In this document: positions 27,401 to 35,303 of the stretch, in pieces | Position numbering within the stretch: position 1 is the first letter of the stretch | Layout: the number at the start of each line of letters is the position of its first letter | Assembly: GCF_030403775.1 (NCBI RefSeq) | Contig: NZ_JAQMWQ010000034.1 | Span: forward strand, 1 to 53,759 | DNA length: 53,759 nt | Source of the DNA: Paenibacillus sp. BSR1-1 | GTDB lineage: Bacteria > Bacillota > Bacilli > Bacillales > Cytobacillaceae | Direction: 5' to 3' | The notes under the pieces: model-generated | The model's input: only the letters and a program-made list of their open reading frames with translations | What the model was told of the DNA's origin: nothing | Database searches by the model: none | Position numbers and translations under genes: made by a program

Positions 27401-28036
27401 CTGATCCTCCAAAGAGAAATAGCGAATCGAATCTACCTCTGTATCAAATAATTCAATTCGGAGCGGGTTCGTTTCAGTAAGCGGATAGATGTCGATAATT
27501 CCGCCTCTAACACTGAATTCCCCCGGTGTCGTGACCATTTCAGCCCGAACATAGCCCATTTGGACAAAGGTATTTAACATTTTATCAATATTTAAATCTT
27601 CGCCAACTTTTAAAGAAAGCTGGTATTCCTTCCATAACGATTTAGGAGGAAGGATTTTCTTTAATCCGGAAATTGGGACAATTAATATACCTTGCTGCTG
27701 CTTGCTCCAGTGATTTAAGGCCTCAATTCGCTGCGCCTTTAATTCTGGACTGGCAATACTCATTTCAGCGGCAATCAATTCATTAGCCGGAAAAAGAAAC
27801 ACTTCTTTTTCACTTAGTAGATTTACAATATCATCATAGAGTTTTTGGGCTTGTAATAGATTGTGGGTGACGAGCATAATCGGCCTTTTCATTTGTTCAT
27901 AGACCGAAGCCGTAAGGACTGTCCTAGACGAGCCTGATAATCCGGCAATTAGCTGTTCTCTTAAGCCTTCTTGCACACCGGCTATGATGGAGTGTACATC
28001 TTCCTGCTTCAGGAATAATGACTTTAAACCGTTCAA
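24497..28036 (-). CDS. mfd: Transcription-repair coupling factor Mfd
   Basis: Displaces stalled RNA polymerase and recruits UvrA. It has 1179 residues from TTG at 28036, which has GGGAGGAG 5 nt upstream; a GTG eight codons earlier would overlap that site. In order: UvrB-like N-terminal domains, the RNA polymerase-interacting domain (about 475-545; YVHVNHGIGKYLGIE), and the RecG-like helicase with Walker A GDVGYGKTEVA and DEEQRFG. Then TRG motifs and the C-terminal domain. It lies 89 bp after fin, behind a terminator. Confidence 0.97.
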   Translation of the reverse strand: MNGLKSLFLKQEDVHSIIAGVQEGLREQLIAGLSGSSRTVLTASVYEQMKRPIMLVTHNLLQAQKLYDDIVNLLSEKEVFLFPANELIAAEMSIASPELKAQRIEALNHWSKQQQGILIVPISGLKKILPPKSLWKEYQLSLKVGEDLNIDKMLNTFVQMGYVRAEMVTTPGEFSVRGGIIDIYPLTETNPLRIELFDTEVDSIRYFSLEDQRSKEKVSEVMIGPATEVLLKAEDYSRVIGKLEDGLSRSLKKLKDDKAKIQLSQNISFELEQLKNGHKPDQVFKYLSLAYERPSSLLDYLPSNGLVFIDEISRVQEMNDSLIKEEAEWYTSLLSEGQIIHDLHISHDLQSILQKKEFPILYMSLFLRHVANTSPQNIINISCKQMQNFHGQMHVLKAEIDRWKKGNYSILFLGPDEERVKKLERVLEDYEIDASIIKGEQQLLPGKVQIMKGNLQTGFELSIQKIAVITEEELFNKRVKKSASRQKLSNAERIKSYSELRIGDYVVHVNHGIGKYLGIETLVINGIHKDYLHIRYQGTDKLYVPVEQIDQVMKYVGSEGKEPKIYKLGGTDWKKVKKKVQSSVQDIADDLIKLYAEREAAVGYAFTPDGDMQREFETSFAYQETEDQLRSIHEIKKDMERGRPMDRLLCGDVGYGKTEVAIRAAFKAIADGKQVAFLVPTTILAQQHFETLRERFQDYPINIGLLSRFRSKKQQTETIKGLKAGTCDIVVGTHRLLSKDIVYRDLGLLIIDEEQRFGVTHKEKIKKLKTNVDVLTLTATPIPRTLHMSMLGVRDLSVIETPPENRFPVQTYVMEYNGSLVREAIERELARDGQVYFLYNRVEDIERKAEEISMLVPDARVTYAHGQMTENELESVMISFLAGEFDVLVSTTIIETGVDIPNVNTLIVFDADRMGLSQLYQLRGRVGRSNRVAYAYFTYRKDKVLTEVAEKRLQAIKEFTELGSGFKIAMRDLSIRGAGNLLGAQQHGFIDSVGFDLYSQMLKEAIEERKGDLVSAEVKTNVEIDLEIDAYIPDTYIKDGHQKIEMYKRFRGAQALEDIEELQSEMQDRFGEYPDEVSYLFQIAEMKIYAALSGVEQIKQVKQDVTILINEKVTNTIDGSKLFRIANQFGRNVTPGMDGQKLKIMIKTKEYETAEWLNIAFEMIKAIPTAKREQENPVN

Positions 28037-28091
28037 GGTTTCTCCTCCCTTCTTAAACACGTATATTTTTAAATATCTAGAAAAATATAAA

Positions 28092-28123
28092 TAGAAAAAC
28101 GCTTTGGAATAGCATCCAAAGCT
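28092..28123 (-). terminator. fin terminator
   Basis: An 8-bp stem GCTTTGGA/TCCAAAGC (28101-28108 and 28115-28122) and GTTTTTC on the minus strand between fin and mfd. Confidence 0.82.
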
Positions 28124-28125
28124 GG

Positions 28126-28356
28126 TTAATGAATAAGGTAATCGTATTGGTGGTAGTCTGGATTCCGTTCCAAAGCTTCCTGACAGTCTTCACAGATGGC
28201 CGTGATATGAATATCACCTGATGAGTCATAAGCAACCATATCTATTCTTTCTTGATCCGTTAATTTATGAAGACCAAGGCTTTCTGAATGTACCGATGCT
28301 TTTTCAATGGAACCAAGGTTCGTACCGCAATGACGACAATGGTAATGGATGGCCAC
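28126..28356 (-). CDS. fin: Anti-sigma factor Fin (SigF inhibitor)
   Basis: 76 residues, identical in length to B. subtilis Fin (YabK). Fin binds core RNA polymerase and helps forespore cells switch from SigF to SigG. Zinc-ribbon cysteines are visible as CRHC (residues 7-10) and CEDC (residues 56-59). Start is GTG with GGGAGGG upstream. It has its own forespore-type promoter. Confidence 0.94.
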   Translation of the reverse strand: MAIHYHCRHCGTNLGSIEKASVHSESLGLHKLTDQERIDMVAYDSSGDIHITAICEDCQEALERNPDYHQYDYLIH

Positions 28357-28387
28357 GCCTGTCCCTCCCTAATCTACGATTCCCTTT

Positions 28388-28418
28388 TAGTATTAACCTG
28401 ATAGGAGGAACTTATTCA
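28388..28418 (-). promoter_or_regulatory. Candidate SigG/SigF promoter of fin
   Basis: Minus strand: -35 TGAATA (28413-28418), 18-bp spacer, -10 AATACTA (28388-28394), one base from the SigG consensus. Forespore expression is expected for fin. Confidence 0.7.
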
Positions 28419-28470
28419 ACTAGTTCTTATGCACTTTATTGTATGTCATTTTAGCCTGTATCATGAATAC

Positions 28471-29031
28471 TTACTGATTATATTCATTCATCACCTGTAA
28501 GAAAGGTTTCTCCAGCCAGACTTCACATGCCTCAGAACTTTTTTTCACAGCTTCCTGTGTTAAAGGCCTTTCATCCTGACGGAACCGTCCTAAAACATAA
28601 TCCGGCACGCTCATTCCCGGCTCAGGGCGGTCAATTCCAATTCGAATCCGGTTGAACTGCTGCGTACCAAGGTGAGCAACGGTTGACTTAATTCCGTTAT
28701 GTCCGCCAGGGCTTCCCTTTTGACGCAGTCTGATTTTTCCGACGGGCAAATCGAGATCATCATAAATAACTAGCAGATCTTCTAACTCGATTTGGTAATA
28801 GTCCATTACAGCTCTGATCGACTCTCCAGATAAATTCATGTATGTAAGAGGTTTTAAGAGAAGAATCTTCTCTCCTTTATGAAAACCAATCCCATATAAT
28901 CCTTTAAATTTGGATTGATTAAGCGGTATATTCATTTGGATTGATAAGGCATCAATGACTTCAAAACCGATATTATGCCTTGTTTGGTCATACTGTTTCC
29001 CCGGGTTCCCTAAACCAACTATTAATTTCAT
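28471..29031 (-). CDS. pth: Peptidyl-tRNA hydrolase
   Basis: Releases tRNA from prematurely dropped peptidyl-tRNA; called SpoVC in B. subtilis. It is 186 residues from the ATG giving MKLIVGLGNPG, with GGAGGG upstream. The catalytic histidine is in TRHNIGF and the conserved VIYDDLDLPVGKIRLR follows. A second in-frame ATG at 29085, also with a GGGAG site, would add 18 residues (MFQNFFKRLAKPKEEGPP). I prefer the shorter form because it matches family length. Confidence 0.95.
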   Translation of the reverse strand: MKLIVGLGNPGKQYDQTRHNIGFEVIDALSIQMNIPLNQSKFKGLYGIGFHKGEKILLLKPLTYMNLSGESIRAVMDYYQIELEDLLVIYDDLDLPVGKIRLRQKGSPGGHNGIKSTVAHLGTQQFNRIRIGIDRPEPGMSVPDYVLGRFRQDERPLTQEAVKKSSEACEVWLEKPFLQVMNEYNQ

Positions 29032-29128
29032 AGGCGGTCCCTCCTCTTTTGGTTTAGCCAACCTTTTAAAAAAATTTTGGAACATAGCTATCTCCCATAA
29101 TATAATATATTTTCTATGGAAATGCGAT

Positions 29129-29159
29129 AAAGACGTAACCAAGGATAGGTTACGTCTTT
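29129..29159. terminator. Hairpin at the ctc 3' end
   Basis: A 12-bp perfect stem (arms 29129-29140 and 29148-29159) directly after ctc. Only three T follow on the minus strand, so it may be a weak terminator or an RNA-stabilising hairpin. Confidence 0.6.
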
Positions 29160-29163
29160 GTTT

Positions 29164-29802
29164 CTATTCTCCACCAACTGGAGTGGTTTCTCTTCCTTCT
29201 TCATTATCAGGGTGGCCGCCTTCTTGCTGCTCCCCAGCATCAATTTCCTCTTCGACCTTAGGCGGCAGGATAGAAGCAACGACTTCTTCATCCTCGTGGT
29301 TAATGCTGAAAGCACCTGCCGATGGAATATCGCCAACAATTATGTTTTCGCCGACTTGAAGGTTCGTGATATCGACTTCAATTTGCTGTGGAATATTATC
29401 AGGGGTTGCCGTGATCGAAATTTCATGAAGCGGCTGCTGAAGGACACCGCCGTCCTTCACTCCAATTGCCTCACCTACAAGAGCAAGTCTTACATTAACG
29501 TTGATCTTGGAGGATTTATCTACGGCTAAGAAATCAACATGAAGAATTTCTCTTTTAATAAAATCCTCTTGATAATCAGTTAAGATAACATCCTGTTTGC
29601 TGCCCTCAACATCAAGTGAAATGACCCCATTACGTCCGACAGCGCGGATTGTCTTTGTTAAATCAGCTGAACTGATATAGACCGGCTTGCTGTCCACTCT
29701 TGCTCCATAGATGACAGCAGGAATATTCCCATTATCTCTGATTTTCCGTAATGCCGAATGGCGGAGTTCTTTCCGCTCTTTTGCTTGTAAAACAGTACTC
29801 AT
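29164..29802 (-). CDS. ctc: General stress protein Ctc, ribosomal protein L25 family
   Basis: 212 residues (B. subtilis Ctc about 204). The N-terminal L25 5S-rRNA-binding domain (about 1-90; LRKIRDNGNIPAVIYG after KELRHSALRK) is followed by the TL5-type C-terminal beta domain. An acidic tail (EEEIDAGEQQEGGHPDNEEG) ends the protein. It binds the ribosome under stress. A SigB-like promoter lies upstream. Neighbours are prs and pth, as in B. subtilis. Confidence 0.95.
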   Translation of the reverse strand: MSTVLQAKERKELRHSALRKIRDNGNIPAVIYGARVDSKPVYISSADLTKTIRAVGRNGVISLDVEGSKQDVILTDYQEDFIKREILHVDFLAVDKSSKINVNVRLALVGEAIGVKDGGVLQQPLHEISITATPDNIPQQIEVDITNLQVGENIIVGDIPSAGAFSINHEDEEVVASILPPKVEEEIDAGEQQEGGHPDNEEGRETTPVGGE

Positions 29803-29845
29803 GTATTGTCACCTTCCTATTTTGAATAAAACATTCTATATAAAA

Positions 29846-29871
29846 TTGCCCCAAAACAGGAAGGACTAAAC
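29846..29871 (-). promoter_or_regulatory. Candidate SigB promoter of ctc
   Basis: Minus strand: GTTTAG (29866-29871), 14-bp spacer, GGGCAA (29846-29851). The SigB consensus is GTTTAA-N12-15-GGGTAT, so three bases of twelve differ. ctc is the founding SigB target in B. subtilis, which raises the prior. Confidence 0.55.
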
Positions 29872-29943
29872 ATTTTTTCGCAAAAAATAACACTTATAGC
29901 GAAGAAGGACCTGACCTAAAAAGTCAGATCCTAATATGGCCTA

Positions 29944-30900
29944 TTAATCAAATAGGGTACTTACAGATTGTTCTTCGTGGATGCGGATAATCGCTTCCCC
30001 AATTAATGGTGCGACAGATAAATTAATGATTTTATCCGTCTTTTTCTCTTCTGAAAGGGCAATAGAATTAGTCACCACTAATTCCTTAATTTTTGAATTT
30101 TGGATTCTCTCAATCGCCGGTCCTGAAAGAACGGGATGTGTACAGCATGCATATACTTCCAATGCACCATTTTCTACTAATGCGTTAGCAGCCAATGTGA
30201 TTGTACCTGCTGTATCAATGATATCATCAATTAAAATCGCTACTTTTCCTTCAATATTACCAACGATATTCATAACCTCAGCCACATTCGGTCTTGGACG
30301 ACGCTTGTCAATAATCGCAATTGGTGCTTTCAAGCGTTCAGCCATTTTTCTTGCTCTTGTAACCCCGCCATGGTCCGGAGAAACAACAACAATATCACCG
30401 TTTAATTGTTTATTTGAAAAATAATCAGCTAAAATAGGCACACCCATCAAGTGGTCAATCGGAATATCGAAGAACCCTTGAATTTGCGGGGCATGCAAAT
30501 CTAAACAAAGTACACGTGTCGCGCCAGCTGTTTCAAGCAGGTTTGCCACAAGCTTTGCTGTGATTGGTTCACGTGAACGCGCTTTACGATCCTGACGTGC
30601 ATAGCCATAATAAGGCATCACAATATTAATCGTTTTGGCTGAAGCTCTCTTTAAAGCATCAATCATGATTAACAATTCCATGATATTTTCATTTACAGGT
30701 GAACTTGTGGACTGAATCACATACACATCACAGCCGCGGATACTTTCCTCAATATTGATTTGAATTTCTCCATCACTGAATCTAGTTACCGAGCTCTTTC
30801 CAAGCTCAACACCAATTACTCTGGCAATTTCTCTTGCAAGAGGAAGATTTGAATTTAAACTGAATACCTTTAAATTTGGATCTAAATATTGATTTGACAT
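29944..30900 (-). CDS. prs: Ribose-phosphate pyrophosphokinase
   Basis: Makes PRPP from ribose 5-phosphate and ATP, feeding nucleotide, histidine and tryptophan synthesis. The 318 residues show the regulatory flexible region (QDRKARSREPITAKL), the metal loop DLHAPQIQGFFDIP and the PRPP loop IDDIIDTAGTI. GGAGGG precedes the ATG. It lies 24 bp after glmU; both genes are probably cotranscribed, as in B. subtilis. A GGATCTGAC/GTCAGGTCC hairpin follows the stop (29907-29931) without a T run. Confidence 0.97.
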   Translation of the reverse strand: MSNQYLDPNLKVFSLNSNLPLAREIARVIGVELGKSSVTRFSDGEIQINIEESIRGCDVYVIQSTSSPVNENIMELLIMIDALKRASAKTINIVMPYYGYARQDRKARSREPITAKLVANLLETAGATRVLCLDLHAPQIQGFFDIPIDHLMGVPILADYFSNKQLNGDIVVVSPDHGGVTRARKMAERLKAPIAIIDKRRPRPNVAEVMNIVGNIEGKVAILIDDIIDTAGTITLAANALVENGALEVYACCTHPVLSGPAIERIQNSKIKELVVTNSIALSEEKKTDKIINLSVAPLIGEAIIRIHEEQSVSTLFD

Positions 30901-30924
30901 GAGGGCCCTCCTGAAATCATTCGC

Positions 30925-32298
30925 TTATTTCTTTAGATTAAGCTTTGCAACGTAATTTTCTTTATTCACTTGTTTGGCACGGGCAATAGATAAAGCCTCG
31001 CCAGGTACGTCTTTTGTAATCGTGGATCCGGCAGCTACATAAGCGCCCTTTCCAATAGTGACAGGGGCAACAAGATTGGAGTTGCAGCCAATAAAGACTC
31101 CATCTTCAATTTTAGTTAAAAATTTATTTTTACCGTCGTAATTCACTGTAATCGATCCGCAGCCGATGTTTACATCACTGCCGACTTCGGCATCCCCAAT
31201 ATAGCTTAAGTGCGAGGCTTTGCTTCCTTTTCCGAATACAGCTTTCTTAATTTCGACGAAGTTTCCAATTTTCACATCATCATCAATATTTGACTCAGGG
31301 CGAATGTGAGCAAAAGGACCGATATTGACGTGGGATCCAATTGAGCTTTTAAAGGCAGCTGATTGACGGATGACTGTTTCATCCCCAATTTCACACGTGT
31401 CAATTTCCGTGTTTGGTCCAATATGACATTCCGCACCGATAATGGTTTTTCCCGTTAAAATGGTTCCAGGATAAAGAACGGTATCCTGACCGATTTCAAC
31501 ATCCGTTCCAATGTAGGTGTTAGATGGGTCAATGATTGTTACTCCGTTTCGCATATGCGCTTCATTCAAACGTGTTCGCATGATTCGCTCTGCCTCTGAT
31601 AAAGCTACCCGGTCATTGACGCCCAGGGTTTCTTCTATCGTATTTGTTTGGAAGGCTGTAACAATTTCACCTTGTTTTTTCAAGATTTCAATGACATCTG
31701 GTAAATAGTATTCTCCTTGTACATTGTCATTAGAAACATTTTTTAATGCTTCAAAAAGGGCAGCATTATCAAAACAGTAGGTTCCCGTATTGATTTCATT
31801 TACTTTGCGCTCATCTTCCGAAGCATCTTTATGTTCGACAATTTTCTCGACAAGACCTTTTTCATTGCGAATAATTCGGCCATATCCTGCAGGATCATCA
31901 ATCCTTGCCGTAAGTATGGTCGCTTTTGCCTTTAATTCTTCATGGTGTTTAAATAAGGACTCCATCGTTTCGGCTTTAATTAACGGGGTATCACCGCAAA
32001 CAACGATGGTAACGCCTTCTTTTCCTTCCAGCATTCCGGCAGCCTGCATGACCGCATGTGCGGTTCCTAGCTGCTGCTCCTGCAGTGCATAATGGCTTCT
32101 GCCGCCTAATTGGCCCTGCACCATTTCCGCTCCGTGTCCAATGATGGTGACCATTTCTTGGACATTCAGCTTTTCCACTTGGTCAACCACATGCTCGACC
32201 ATCGGTTTACCGCAAACTGGGTGTAATACTTTATAAAGCTTAGATTTCATCCGCGTGCCTTGTCCTGCGGCCAAAATCACAGCATAACGATTGGGCAT
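30925..32298 (-). CDS. glmU: Bifunctional UDP-GlcNAc pyrophosphorylase / GlcN-1-P acetyltransferase
   Basis: Makes UDP-GlcNAc, the precursor of peptidoglycan and teichoic acids. It has 457 residues from the ATG giving MPNRYAVILAAGQGTR, with GGAGG 8 nt upstream; an earlier in-frame start would add 11 residues. The N-terminal nucleotidyltransferase has LAAGQGTRMKSKLYKVLH. The C-terminal half is a left-handed beta helix of hexapeptide repeats, ending in the acetyl-CoA region. Confidence 0.97.
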   Translation of the reverse strand: MPNRYAVILAAGQGTRMKSKLYKVLHPVCGKPMVEHVVDQVEKLNVQEMVTIIGHGAEMVQGQLGGRSHYALQEQQLGTAHAVMQAAGMLEGKEGVTIVVCGDTPLIKAETMESLFKHHEELKAKATILTARIDDPAGYGRIIRNEKGLVEKIVEHKDASEDERKVNEINTGTYCFDNAALFEALKNVSNDNVQGEYYLPDVIEILKKQGEIVTAFQTNTIEETLGVNDRVALSEAERIMRTRLNEAHMRNGVTIIDPSNTYIGTDVEIGQDTVLYPGTILTGKTIIGAECHIGPNTEIDTCEIGDETVIRQSAAFKSSIGSHVNIGPFAHIRPESNIDDDVKIGNFVEIKKAVFGKGSKASHLSYIGDAEVGSDVNIGCGSITVNYDGKNKFLTKIEDGVFIGCNSNLVAPVTIGKGAYVAAGSTITKDVPGEALSIARAKQVNKENYVAKLNLKK

Positions 32299-32336
32299 GT
32301 TCAAGTCCTCCAATTTAACCTTTTTATCCACTAAAA

Positions 32337-32365
32337 ATATTAACGTAAATGGGGCGGCTTTTCAA
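32337..32365 (-). promoter_or_regulatory. glmU-prs promoter (SigA)
   Basis: Minus strand: -35 TTGAAA (32360-32365), 17-bp spacer, -10 TAATAT (32337-32342), between the spoVG terminator and glmU. Confidence 0.75.
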
Positions 32366-32451
32366 GGAATGAAGGAATTGTGTCTATTGTTGTAATTTTG
32401 AGTCTTTTTAGTGGAGGACAGAAGAAAGTTTCGTGGGTTTTTAAAAACCAT

Positions 32452-32481
32452 AAAAAAGAGCCTTACTTAGAAGAAAGGCCC
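32452..32481 (-). terminator. spoVG terminator
   Basis: Stem with arms 32458-32464 and 32475-32481 (G:U allowed) followed by TTTTTTAT on the minus strand, just after spoVG. Confidence 0.8.
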
Positions 32482-32496
32482 TAGTTGTAATAATCC

Positions 32497-32787
32497 TTAG
32501 GAAGCTCCGGCTTCTTCAAATTCTACTTCCAATTCACCTAAACGGTGGTACTCAGCCAAAACAGCTTCTTGGATTTTACCGCGTGTTCCTGAATTGATTG
32601 GATGCGCAATATCACGAAATTCTCCATCAGGAGTACGTTTACTTGGCATAGCTACAAATAAACCGTTGTTCCCGTCAATAACACGAATGTCATGAACAAC
32701 AAATTCATTGTCCAATGTGATTGATGCAATCGCTCTCATTCTTCCATCCGTATTAACCCGGCGTAATCTTACGTCAGTTACTTCCAT
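32497..32787 (-). CDS. spoVG: SpoVG RNA/DNA-binding regulator
   Basis: 96 residues, the family length: MEVTDVRLRRV at the start, FVVHDIRVIDGNNGLFVAMPS in the middle and an acidic end. SpoVG proteins bind nucleic acid and affect cell division, sporulation and virulence traits in Firmicutes. The promoter matches SigH, as in B. subtilis, where AbrB also represses it. Both regulators' genes or sites lie in this window. Confidence 0.97.
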   Translation of the reverse strand: MEVTDVRLRRVNTDGRMRAIASITLDNEFVVHDIRVIDGNNGLFVAMPSKRTPDGEFRDIAHPINSGTRGKIQEAVLAEYHRLGELEVEFEEAGAS

Positions 32788-32828
32788 GTGCTCACACCCT
32801 TTTTCTAATGATAAAAAGCTAGTTTAAT

Positions 32829-32858
32829 AAATTCAACAAATAATTTGCTTATTCCTTC
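32829..32858 (-). promoter_or_regulatory. spoVG promoter (SigH)
   Basis: Minus strand: -35 GAAGGAATAA (32849-32858) matches RnAGGAwWW, and -10 GTTGAATTT (32829-32837) matches RnnGAAT, with 12-bp spacing. The surrounding region is very A+T-rich, as expected for AbrB binding. Confidence 0.8.
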
Positions 32859-32919
32859 TTTATTTTCAAAATTTTTTAAAAAAATTAGGACGAAATTGTG
32901 AACTTTTGTAAAATGCAGA

Positions 32920-32951
32920 CAAAAAAAAAACGCTCGTTTATTTCACGAGCG
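32920..32951 (-). terminator. ridA terminator overlapping its stop codon
   Basis: CGCTCGT/ACGAGCG stem (arms 32931-32937 and 32945-32951) whose upstream arm is the last coding bases of ridA, followed by a run of ten T on the minus strand. Confidence 0.88.
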
Positions 32952-33312
32952 CTACTACTTCGATTTCAACTGATACATCTTTTGGCAAACGAGCGACCTC
33001 TACACAGGAACGGGCCGGTTTATGCGTGGAGAAATACTCCCCATAAACTTCGTTAACTGCCGCGAATTCGTCCATATTTTTAATAAATACAGTAGCTTTT
33101 ACGACTGTTTCAAAAGAGGCCCCAGCTTCTTCAAGTACAGCCTGCAAATTGCGGAAAACCTGATGGGTTTGTTCTTTAATGTCTCCAGTCACCAGAGTGC
33201 CTTCTGCTGTTAGCGGAATTTGTCCTGAGCTGTAGAATAAATTGTTGACAATGATTCCTTGTGAATATGGCCCAATGGCTGCTGGCGCATGATTTGTTTG
33301 AACTACTTTCAT
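32938..33312 (-). CDS. ridA: 2-iminobutanoate/2-iminopropanoate deaminase RidA
   Basis: Hydrolyses reactive enamine/imine intermediates released by PLP enzymes (YabJ in B. subtilis). It is 124 residues with the signature IGPYSQGIIVNNLFYSSGQI and the C-terminal RSCVEVARLPKDVSVEIE, including the active-site arginine. GGGGGAG lies inside the end of purR, whose stop it overlaps by 4 nt, so purR and ridA form a coupled operon. Confidence 0.97.
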   Translation of the reverse strand: MKVVQTNHAPAAIGPYSQGIIVNNLFYSSGQIPLTAEGTLVTGDIKEQTHQVFRNLQAVLEEAGASFETVVKATVFIKNMDEFAAVNEVYGEYFSTHKPARSCVEVARLPKDVSVEIEVVALVK

Positions 33313-34142
33313 ACGATCTCCCCCTGTTTATTAAAATAATTCCCTATTTGGACATTGATCTTTTTTTCTTTTACATCCACATCAGATAGCTGGACAAGCG
33401 ATATATATTCATCAACCAATCGCTCTTCAATTTTTTCCGCTTCAACTAAAACAGCAATACCGGAGACTTGGGAATTGAATTCCTCAATGATACTGATCAT
33501 ACCCATGACAGTACCGCCTGCCTTCATAAAATCATCAACAATAAGTACCCGTGATCCTTCCTTCATGCTACGTTTTGACAGGACCATAGTTTGGATGCGC
33601 TTGGCTGACCCAGACACATAATTAATGCTGACGGTTGGCCCTTCAGTAACTTTACTATCCCTTCGGACAATAACTACCGGAACATTTAATTGACTGGCTA
33701 CTGCATAAGCCAGTGGAATTCCTTTAGTGGCAACAGTCATCACCACATCTATTTTGGCTTCTGCATAGGCTGAGGCAATAATTCGCCCGGCCTGCTGCAC
33801 AACGGAAGGATTCCCCAAAATATCCGTTAAATATAAATACCCTCCAGGCAAGAGCCTATCAGGATTAGCAATTAAGTCACATAGCTCATTCATGAATGGC
33901 TGTGCTTCCTCTTTAGTTACTTTTACAATAAATTTAACCCCGCCAGCGGCTCCGGGCACAGTTTGCAACGTTCCGATTCCCCTTTGTTCAAAGGTTTCCT
34001 TGACGATGGCTAAATCCTCACTGATAGAAGACTTAGCCGATGCATAGCGCTCGGCAAAATACGTTAGCGGTACTAATTGGCGAGGATGGTCCAATAAATA
34101 GTTGGTCATATCAATCAAACGTTCACTGCGGCGAAATTTCAT
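33309..34142 (-). CDS. purR: Purine operon repressor PurR
   Basis: PRPP-responsive repressor of purine genes, 277 residues. An N-terminal winged helix (about 1-75; RSERLIDMTNYLLDHPRQLVPL) precedes a phosphoribosyltransferase-like domain whose PRPP motif is VLIVDDFMKAGGTV. A perfect PurBox lies about 90 bp upstream of the start, fitting autoregulation. It is followed by ridA with a 4-nt overlap. Confidence 0.97.
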   Translation of the reverse strand: MKFRRSERLIDMTNYLLDHPRQLVPLTYFAERYASAKSSISEDLAIVKETFEQRGIGTLQTVPGAAGGVKFIVKVTKEEAQPFMNELCDLIANPDRLLPGGYLYLTDILGNPSVVQQAGRIIASAYAEAKIDVVMTVATKGIPLAYAVASQLNVPVVIVRRDSKVTEGPTVSINYVSGSAKRIQTMVLSKRSMKEGSRVLIVDDFMKAGGTVMGMISIIEEFNSQVSGIAVLVEAEKIEERLVDEYISLVQLSDVDVKEKKINVQIGNYFNKQGEIV

Positions 34143-34228
34143 AACAAACCCCCAAAAGCCGAATATTCTAATTAGAGGATATCATTATTGTACGTCTTCA
34201 ATCAAGTGTTTGCCATAAAAATACCAAT

Positions 34229-34241
34229 AATGTTCGGATTT
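34229..34241 (-). promoter_or_regulatory. PurR box upstream of purR
   Basis: Minus strand AAATCCGAACATT matches the published PurBox pattern AWWWCCGAACWWT at all positions. It overlaps the ispE stop codon. A weaker inverted partner, AATATTCGGCTTT, lies at 34155-34167, much further away than the usual 16-17 bp. Confidence 0.8.
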
Positions 34242-35109
34242 AATCAAGTGAGTGCCGTTCTCCAAGCATCCTGACAGCGAAAACCTGGTCACAAAAGCCT
34301 CGAAGGCCGTTATAGATTCGGTGCATTCTCGAATCATGCTGGACAATTCCAAAAACGGTTGGCCCACTGCCGCTCATTAAGACGGCGTCTGCTCCAAAAC
34401 GCTTCATTTGCTCCTTTATCTGCGCCACTTCTGGATGAAGATTTAAGGTAACATCCTCTAATACATTCCCCACATTTTGACAAACCTTTTGATAATCACG
34501 GCTGTTAATCGCCTCGACCATTTGTCCAATATCGGGATGATTCATTCTGTTAATATCTAAGCGCCGATAGACCTCAGCCGTCGAAACTCCGATAAAGGGT
34601 TTAGCGAGAATTACCCAGCATGTCGGCGGCGGCGGCAGTTCGGTAATCATTTCTCCCCTGCCCTTCGCTAACGCCGTGCCCCCATAAACACAAAATGACA
34701 CATCTGAACCAATTTCGCTCCCGAGCTCCGCTAATTCATCTAGTGATAAGCCGAGGTCCCATAGTTTATTCAGGCCCCGTAAAGTAGCAGCGGCATCACT
34801 GCTCCCGCCCGCAAGTCCAGCCGCAACAGGAATGGTTTTTTCAATGGCAATCATGACACCTTTTTTTACCTTGAAACGGTTTTTTAACAGCTGTGCTGCT
34901 TGATAGGCTAAGTTTCGCTGATCATCCGGTACATAACGATTATGGGAAAGAATATGTATTTGATCTTGATTTAATAAGGTCAGTTCCACTCTATCGGCTA
35001 AATCAATGGTCGTCATGATCATTTCAACCTCGTGATAGCCGTCGGAACGTTTATGTAAAACATCTAGTGCTAAATTGATTTTAGCCGGTGCTTTGACTAA
35101 AAGCTTCAA
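34240..35109 (-). CDS. ispE: 4-diphosphocytidyl-2-C-methyl-D-erythritol kinase
   Basis: A GHMP kinase of the MEP isoprenoid pathway. It has 289 residues from TTG at 35109, which has AGGTGG 5 nt upstream and gives MKLLVKAPAKINL; a GTG three codons earlier overlaps the ribosome site. The ATP loop PVAAGLAGGSSDAAATL and the C-terminal LMSGSGPTVFG are both present. Confidence 0.96.
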   Translation of the reverse strand: MKLLVKAPAKINLALDVLHKRSDGYHEVEMIMTTIDLADRVELTLLNQDQIHILSHNRYVPDDQRNLAYQAAQLLKNRFKVKKGVMIAIEKTIPVAAGLAGGSSDAAATLRGLNKLWDLGLSLDELAELGSEIGSDVSFCVYGGTALAKGRGEMITELPPPPTCWVILAKPFIGVSTAEVYRRLDINRMNHPDIGQMVEAINSRDYQKVCQNVGNVLEDVTLNLHPEVAQIKEQMKRFGADAVLMSGSGPTVFGIVQHDSRMHRIYNGLRGFCDQVFAVRMLGERHSLD

Positions 35110-35161
35110 TAGGTCCACCTACTTCTATATAGTGCAATATTCCGCAATCCACATTTGTCCT

Positions 35162-35192
35162 ATTTTACCACAAAACGACTAGTAAAGCGCAA
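35162..35192 (-). promoter_or_regulatory. Possible ispE promoter
   Basis: Minus strand: -10 TAAAAT (35162-35167) with TGG immediately upstream (extended -10). The nearest -35 is TTGCGC (35187-35192) at a long 19-bp spacing. Confidence 0.45.
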
Positions 35193-35221
35193 GCGCATTG
35201 GGGTTATATGGTGAAAATTAA

Positions 35222-35248
35222 AGGCCAGAGGAAAAGTTCCCCCTGGCC
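35222..35248 (-). terminator. sspF terminator
   Basis: Stem GGCCAG/CTGGCC (35243-35248 and 35223-35228) extended internally by GGGAA/TTTCC, followed by TTTAATTTT on the minus strand, about 60 bp after sspF. Confidence 0.75.
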
Positions 35249-35303
35249 ATGCTGCAGCAGTGATTCGTTTAAATTACAAGCGGAAGTGCATTTTGATTTT
35301 GAG

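Noticed and set aside
30560..30590. TTCACGTGAA core resembling parS inside prs
   Set aside because: Four mismatches to the 16-bp consensus and the sequence encodes a conserved Prs segment (SREPITAK).
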